This document shows positions 59,976-64,000 of a DNA stretch of 64,000 nt, piece after piece. This stretch comes from Terriglobia bacterium (GTDB taxonomy: Bacteria; Acidobacteriota; Terriglobia; Acidiferrales; UBA7541). The stretch's first letter is position 1. The number at the start of each line of letters is the position of its first letter. The position numbers and the translations under genes are program-made. The notes under the pieces are model-generated. The model was not told where the DNA came from and did no database searches. It was given only the letters and a program-made list of their open reading frames with translations. The stretch covers positions 124,001 through 188,000 of the forward strand of contig JAIMAG010000003.1 in assembly GCA_023512135.1 (NCBI GenBank). Direction: 5' to 3'.

Positions 59976-62279
59976 ATGGCCCAGGCATCGTCCACACCTG
60001 CAGTTTCTCCCCGGCCACGGCCGCGCTACCGCGAGGAGCGCACCCTGGTCCGCAAGCTGCTGCCCCGCCCGGGCCAGTCGAAGCAGGAGTTCCGCGAAAA
60101 CGTAAAGAAGCTGCGCAAGGCATTTCTGCAGTTCAATGCCGATGTTTCCGGCGTCTGCCAGTGGGCCATACAGTTCCGCCCGCGATACGGAAAGCCGGCG
60201 GAGCCAACCGAAACATTCTGGAAATTTTTCCTCGAACCAGAAACTTCCCTGCCCCCGAACGACTCTCGCTCACCCGAATTTCGCCGCCTGCAGGCTTTCG
60301 AGGCCGCCGCGGGCATCAATGGCGCCGCTGCGCTGGATGATCCGGCGTTTACCAACGAGCTGCGCGACTCCATCCTTGCTGTTGCCAGCAGGCCGAAAAC
60401 CAAGGAAGCGCAAAGGCTCTTCTCGCGGTTGAAAGACTATCAGCCGGCCCACCGCATGATCCTCGCGAAAGTCGCGGCCGAATGGATCGAGTCCCGCTAC
60501 CGCCGCGCCCATCAAAACTGGGAACGAAATTACGAAGAATGGAAAAAAGAAAAACAGGAATGGGAGCAAAATCATCCCGAACTCACCCCGGAAATCCGCG
60601 AAGCCTTCAACCAAATCTTCCAGCAGCTGGAAGTGAAAGAAAAACGCGTACGCATCTGCCCGGCCGCGCGTTTGCTTCAGAACAAAGACAACTGCCAATA
60701 CGCCGGCAAGAACAAACACTCCGTACTGTGCAACCAATTTAACGAATTCAAGAAAAACCATCTCCAGGGGAAAGCAATAAAATTTTTCTACAAAGACGCT
60801 GAGAAGTACCTTCGTTGCGGATTGCAATCGCTGAAGCCGAACGTACAAGGGCCGTTTCGGGAAGACTGGAACAAGTACCTGAGGTACATGAACCTCAAGG
60901 AAGAGACTCTTCGCGGAAAAAACGGCGGTCGGCTTCCCCACTGCAAAAATCTCGGGCAGGAGTGCGAGTTCAATCCCCACACCGCACTGTGCAAACAATA
61001 CCAACAGCAGCTCAGCAGCAGGCCGGACCTGGTGCAGCACGATGAGCTCTACCGGAAATGGCGCCGCGAATACTGGCGCGAGCCGCGCAAACCCGTCTTC
61101 CGCTATCCTTCGGTAAAGCGGCACTCGATAGCGAAAATTTTCGGCGAGAACTATTTCCAGGCAGATTTCAAAAACTCCGTCGTTGGTCTGCGGCTGGACA
61201 GCATGCCCGCAGGCCAGTACCTGGAATTCGCTTTCGCCCCCTGGCCGCGGAACTACCGGCCCCAGCCGGGGGAAACCGAAATCTCCAGCGTGCACCTGCA
61301 TTTCGTGGGCACCCGCCCGCGCATCGGTTTCCGTTTCCGCGTCCCCCACAAACGCTCGAGATTCGACTGCACACAGGAAGAACTCGACGAGCTGCGCAGC
61401 CGTACATTCCCGCGCAAGGCCCAGGATCAGAAGTTCCTTGAGGCAGCACGCAAGCGGCTCCTCGAAACGTTCCCGGGCAACGCCGAGCAGGAGCTGCGGC
61501 TGCTGGCCGTGGACCTCGGCACCGATTCGGCCCGGGCGGCGTTCTTCATCGGCAAAACATTTCAGCAGGCCTTTCCGCTGAAAATTGTGAAAATCGAAAA
61601 GCTCTACGAGCAGTGGCCCAACCAGAAACAGGCTGGGGACAGGCGCGATGCCTCCAGCAAACAACCCCGACCCGGGCTCTCCAGGGATCACGTTGGGCGC
61701 CACCTGCAGAAAATGCGCGCGCAAGCCTCAGAAATCGCACAGAAGCGGCAAGAACTGACCGGCACACCGGCTCCGGAAACCACAACCGACCAGGCAGCAA
61801 AGAAAGCTACCCTGCAGCCGTTTGACCTCCGGGGACTGACGGTGCACACGGCGCGGATGATTCGGGACTGGGCACGGCTGAACGCGCGACAAATCATCCA
61901 ACTGGCGGAAGAAAACCAGGTAGACCTGATCGTGCTGGAAAGCCTGCGGGGCTTCAGACCACCCGGCTACGAAAATCTGGATCAGGAGAAGAAGCGCCGC
62001 GTCGCCTTCTTCGCCCACGGACGCATCCGGCGAAAAGTTACCGAAAAAGCCGTCGAACGCGGCATGCGCGTGGTCACCGTACCGTATCTAGCTTCCTCTA
62101 AAGTGTGTGCCGAGTGCCGGAAGAAACAGAAAGACAACAAACAATGGGAAAAGAATAAAAAAAGAGGTCTTTTCAAATGTGAGGGGTGTGGGTCCCAAGC
62201 CCAGGTAGATGAAAATGCGGCTCGCGTGCTCGGCCGGGTATTCTGGGGCGAAATCGAGCTGCCGACCGCAATCCCCTGA
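59976..62279 (+). CDS. cas12g: Type V CRISPR effector, Cas12g (RNA-guided RuvC nuclease)
   Basis: 767 residues from ATG 59976; an in-frame TTG at 59955 would add seven. The C-terminal RuvC nuclease is complete: RuvC-I LLAVDLGTDSA with Asp513, RuvC-II LIVLESLRG with Glu655, and RuvC-III VDENAARVL with Asp745. Between II and III a zinc ribbon (C711, C714, C735, C738) sits where TnpB and Cas12 proteins keep it. The N-terminal ~500 residues are helical and Lys/Glu-rich with two further Cys triplets (228/240/252 and 323/330/339). Length, Asp513 and the adjacent tracrRNA candidate match what I recall of Cas12g1 (type V-G), a tracrRNA-dependent RNase with collateral RNA and ssDNA cutting. Its Lys/Asn-rich central part is less GC-rich than its neighbours, suggesting transfer. 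Another compact type V subtype is the alternative. Confidence 0.9.
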   Translation: MAQASSTPAVSPRPRPRYREERTLVRKLLPRPGQSKQEFRENVKKLRKAFLQFNADVSGVCQWAIQFRPRYGKPAEPTETFWKFFLEPETSLPPNDSRSPEFRRLQAFEAAAGINGAAALDDPAFTNELRDSILAVASRPKTKEAQRLFSRLKDYQPAHRMILAKVAAEWIESRYRRAHQNWERNYEEWKKEKQEWEQNHPELTPEIREAFNQIFQQLEVKEKRVRICPAARLLQNKDNCQYAGKNKHSVLCNQFNEFKKNHLQGKAIKFFYKDAEKYLRCGLQSLKPNVQGPFREDWNKYLRYMNLKEETLRGKNGGRLPHCKNLGQECEFNPHTALCKQYQQQLSSRPDLVQHDELYRKWRREYWREPRKPVFRYPSVKRHSIAKIFGENYFQADFKNSVVGLRLDSMPAGQYLEFAFAPWPRNYRPQPGETEISSVHLHFVGTRPRIGFRFRVPHKRSRFDCTQEELDELRSRTFPRKAQDQKFLEAARKRLLETFPGNAEQELRLLAVDLGTDSARAAFFIGKTFQQAFPLKIVKIEKLYEQWPNQKQAGDRRDASSKQPRPGLSRDHVGRHLQKMRAQASEIAQKRQELTGTPAPETTTDQAAKKATLQPFDLRGLTVHTARMIRDWARLNARQIIQLAEENQVDLIVLESLRGFRPPGYENLDQEKKRRVAFFAHGRIRRKVTEKAVERGMRVVTVPYLASSKVCAECRKKQKDNKQWEKNKKRGLFKCEGCGSQAQVDENAARVLGRVFWGEIELPTAIP

Positions 62280-62285
62280 CGACCC

Positions 62286-62313
62286 TTGACGGAACTGGCC
62301 GATTTGCTAAAAT
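62286..62313 (+). promoter_or_regulatory. Promoter of the tracrRNA candidate
   Basis: TTGACG (62286-62291), 16 nt, TAAAAT (62308-62313), starting 6 nt after the effector stop. A start 7 nt past the -10 falls on 62320, exactly the first base of the RNA's closing stem. Confidence 0.7.
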
Positions 62314-62319
62314 ATTTTT

Positions 62320-62423
62320 GATGCTTACTTAGTCATCTGGTTGGCAAACCTCCGCGGACCTTCGGGACCAATGGAGAGGAACCCAGCCGAGAAGCATCGA
62401 GCCGGTAAATGCCGGAAATTTTT
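62320..62423 (+). ncRNA. Candidate tracrRNA for the Cas12g system
   Basis: About 104 nt between effector and array. Bases 62399-62410 (GAGCCGGTAAAT) are perfectly complementary to repeat positions 18-29, and CCGG at 62412-62415 pairs further with repeat positions 12-15. The 5' part folds as one nested rod: GATGCTT 62320-62326 with AAGCATC 62392-62398; CTGGTT 62337-62342 with AACCCAG 62380-62386 (one bulged C); CCTC 62349-62352 with GAGG 62376-62379; and a TTCG-capped hairpin 62356-62369. The anti-repeat follows directly after the closing stem. A CCGG/CCGG hairpin with a T-run (62419-62423) may end it. Confidence 0.82.
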
Positions 62424-62472
62424 GAGTCAGGAGAAGCTAACTTCTTCAAACTCAGGCCCTTGGAGCCGGTCA
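62424..62472 (+). promoter_or_regulatory. Array leader segment
   Basis: A hairpin from TGAGT/ACTCA (62423-62427 with 62450-62454) and AGAAG/CTTCT (62432-62436 with 62441-62445). GGCCCTT (62455-62461) and GAGCCGGT (62463-62470), each complementary to part of the repeat, lie just before the first repeat. Confidence 0.5.
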
Positions 62473-63298
62473 GGTGGAAAGGGCCGGAGATTTACCGGCT
62501 CTGACACCGAGTCGTATAATTGGCATGCCACGCATTCAGGTGGAAAGGGCCGGAGATTTACCGGCTCTGACACCCTGGCCACCTCGCCCGGTATCACCCT
62601 GTCGGGTGGAAAGGGCCGGAGATTTACCGGCTCTGACACCAACCAGTGCGGCCAGAGGTGCCTCTCATCGGGTGGAAAGGGCCGGAGATTTACCGGCTCT
62701 GACACCGCATCAGCCAGCGATTCCCGCAGCGCCTCGGGTGGAAAGGGCCGGAGATTTACCGGCTCTGACACCATTCGAGCCTGTCCCAGTTGCCAGCCAG
62801 CAGGTGGAAAGGGCCGGAGATTTACCGGCTCTGACACCTGAACTGCACCGCGAGCGAGAACGAGCGGAGGTGGAAAGGGCCGGAGATTTACCGGCTCTGA
62901 CACCCGGCTTGACCTGAGTCGCCACGCGACGCCTGGTGGAAAGGGCCGGAGATTTACCGGCTCTGACACCCATCTTCTGCGCGACCCACGTGACCCGCCC
63001 GGTGGAAAGGGCCGGAGATTTACCGGCTCTGACACCTCGCCATAGATCACCCCTTGGCCCCCTGGAGGTGGAAAGGGCCGGAGATTTACCGGCTCTGACA
63101 CCCGTGAGCGGTACCAGTCGGGAGCGTGGCAGGGTGGAAAGGGCCGGAGATTTACCGGCTCTGACACCTCAGGCTCGTCTTTCCGTGGCCGCGCGGAGGT
63201 GGAAAGGGCCGGAGATTTACCGGCTCTGACACCTCTTGCTCGATTACGACGTGGGAAGACGTGGTGGAAAGGGCCGGAGATTTACCGGCTCTGACACC
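62473..63298 (+). CRISPR. CRISPR array, 13 identical 36-bp repeats and 12 spacers
   Basis: Repeats start at 62473, 62539, 62605, 62671, 62737, 62803, 62869, 62935, 63001, 63067, 63133, 63198 and 63263. All 13 are identical; they begin GGTGGAAAGGGCC and end GGCTCTGACACC. Spacers 1-10 are 30 nt and spacers 11-12 are 29 nt. The repeat is a near-palindrome: AGGGCCGG (8-15) pairs with CCGGCTCT (23-30) around a 7-nt loop, and GGTG (1-4) pairs with CACC (33-36). The plus strand is the likely crRNA strand, because the anti-repeat RNA is upstream and the 3' end GACACC resembles type V repeats. Spacers look unrelated to each other and to this window by eye. Confidence 0.98.
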
Positions 63299-63691
63299 GA
63301 AACACGCGAGCAAAAGCCGGCCTCTCAGCTACGCACACCACGACGAACCAAACCTGCCGGGGCTACTCCAGGCCGTCCTTTCGCTGGCGGACGCAGCCGC
63401 ACTGACCACGGGCACACTCCCGCGAACAGGAGAAATTCGTCCCGGCAGAAAATGCAGGGGGATCGGCTCCCCAGAGGCTCGCGTGCAGCGCAGTGAAGAA
63501 GTTCATCCAGACGCAAAAAGCGGCGAGAAGCGCAAGCCGGGCGTGTGGATCCAGCCGGCCCGCGCATGAAGACTCCGCTGTGCGAGTCCAGTGTTCGGCT
63601 GGTGTGCAGGAAACAGAGTCAGCACAGATACGCCAACAGACAGCAACTGTGTGATTTTCGTCTCGGGGCCGGGCTGAGATAATCCTGGCCG
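63299..63691. other. Region after the array, no gene recognised
   Basis: 393 nt between the last repeat and the DUF58-like start. An open frame runs out of the last repeat to 63569 but has no recognisable motif, and the minus strand offers only frames without motifs. No further repeat remnant, cas gene fragment, transposase or tRNA is visible. It may be the distal flank of the inserted segment. Confidence 0.45.
63678..63683 (+). promoter_or_regulatory. Possible -10 box of the DUF58-like gene
   Basis: GATAAT, 8 nt before the ATG at 63692; no clear -35. If real, the gene has its own start of transcription, now that moxR is 3.7 kb away. Confidence 0.3.
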
Positions 63692-64000
63692 ATGAGGTCT
63701 GCTGTCCAGCAGTGGTGGGCAAGCGCGGATCGAGCGGGCTGGCGCAGTTTTGCGGGCGCGCTGGCGGCTCTGGGAGTGGCGCTGCTGCTGGCGCTGTATT
63801 CTTCCGCAGCGGCGGAGGGCGGGCAGAAGTGGCGGGCATGGGCTGCGGCGCTGGCCGCGCTGGGGCTGGCCGGCTGGGTGGCGGCACGCATTGTGCCGGG
63901 GCTGGCGCGACGCACGGCACTGCGCTGGCTGACGCTTCGGCTGCGGTATCGGCTGACGCGCGAAGGGACGCTCTATCTGGCGCTGCTCGTGGTGGTGCTG
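63692..64000 (+). CDS. DUF58-family membrane protein, N-terminal part (cut by window edge)
   Basis: 103 codons are open from ATG 63692 to the window end without a stop. Two hydrophobic helices are seen (FAGALAALGVALLLALYSSAA and WAAALAALGLAGWVAARIV), then RLRYRLTREGTLYLALLVVVL. The 'RLTREG...L' entry into a hydrophobic hairpin is the usual opening of DUF58 proteins, although here it is preceded by an extra helical pair. Position downstream of moxR on the same strand agrees. The VWA-like DUF58 core would lie beyond 64000, so the call is provisional. Confidence 0.6.
   Translation, partial: MRSAVQQWWASADRAGWRSFAGALAALGVALLLALYSSAAAEGGQKWRAWAAALAALGLAGWVAARIVPGLARRTALRWLTLRLRYRLTREGTLYLALLVVVL

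Noticed and set aside
62341-63229. Long open frames across the array (166, 147 and 246 residues) with 22-residue repeats
   Set aside because: The repeat-spacer unit is 66 bp for most of the array, a multiple of three, so frames stay open by periodicity. They are by-products of the CRISPR array, not repeat proteins.
63261-63569. Open frame running out of the last repeat
   Set aside because: It begins inside a CRISPR repeat, has no ribosome site and no recognisable motif.
59932-63691. Effector as a transposon TnpB (IS605/IS607-like element)
   Set aside because: Length (767 against about 400), the adjoining anti-repeat RNA and the regular array fit a CRISPR effector; no tnpA or transposon end is visible.

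Overview
The window looks like chromosomal DNA of a Gram-negative, high-GC member of the Acidobacteriota. The main pointers are two tandem secreted VWA proteins of the 'VWFA-related, Acidobacteria' type, a CBM9/DUF5916 outer-membrane protein, KDO and lipoprotein-acylation genes (outer membrane), and a meso-diaminopimelate type MurE. A thermophilic host is possible but is inference only. Nearly all of the window is ordinary housekeeping DNA, mostly on the minus strand.

Layout. 1-4954: pyrG (cut by the window edge, no normal start codon) and kdsB on minus, two VWA proteins on plus, deoB on minus. 5280-6224: a secreted protein of unknown function. 6288-11789 (minus): metK-ahcY-tldD-tldE behind one sigma70-type promoter. 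12206-13117 (plus): a small Cys-rich secreted peptide and a secreted partner. 13221-25939 (minus): prfB (with the classic programmed +1 frameshift), lnt, a SPOR protein, slipin, NfeD protease, two TPR proteins, a PBP1B-like enzyme, a small membrane protein and proS. 26090-33849 (mostly plus): rpiB-glyA-glycosyltransferase, a JAMM peptidase (minus), a DUF5916 protein, a hemerythrin-like protein and an ornithine aminotransferase-like enzyme.

33909-51500 (minus) is an almost complete dcw cell-wall and division cluster, in transcription order mraZ-rsmH-ftsL-ftsI-murE-murF-mraY-murD-ftsW-murG-murC-murB-ftsQ-ftsA-ftsZ. It is headed by a strong promoter and a four-unit, 10-bp-periodic MraZ operator, and has an intrinsic terminator between ftsL and ftsI. 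52071-58758 (minus) carries an ECF sigma/anti-sigma/DUF3106 module, lemA, a nucleotidyltransferase, a TPM protein, a ZIP transporter, ychF and a DUF4149 protein, followed by tRNA-Val(CAC).

The notable part is 59932-63691. A compact type V CRISPR system sits between moxR and the start of a DUF58-like gene, two genes that normally adjoin. It consists of one 767-residue RuvC effector (59976-62279), a promoter and a strongly structured RNA whose 3' part is an anti-repeat (a tracrRNA candidate, 62320-62423), and an array of 13 identical 36-bp repeats with 12 spacers (62473-63298). No cas1, cas2, cas4 or other cas gene is present. Length, the RuvC aspartate falling at residue 513, and the tracrRNA point to Cas12g (type V-G), which is known from metagenomic work as an RNA-guided RNase. 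The effector family is therefore probably already named; what this window adds is its chromosomal neighbourhood, a concrete promoter/tracrRNA/array architecture, and a clean insertion site.
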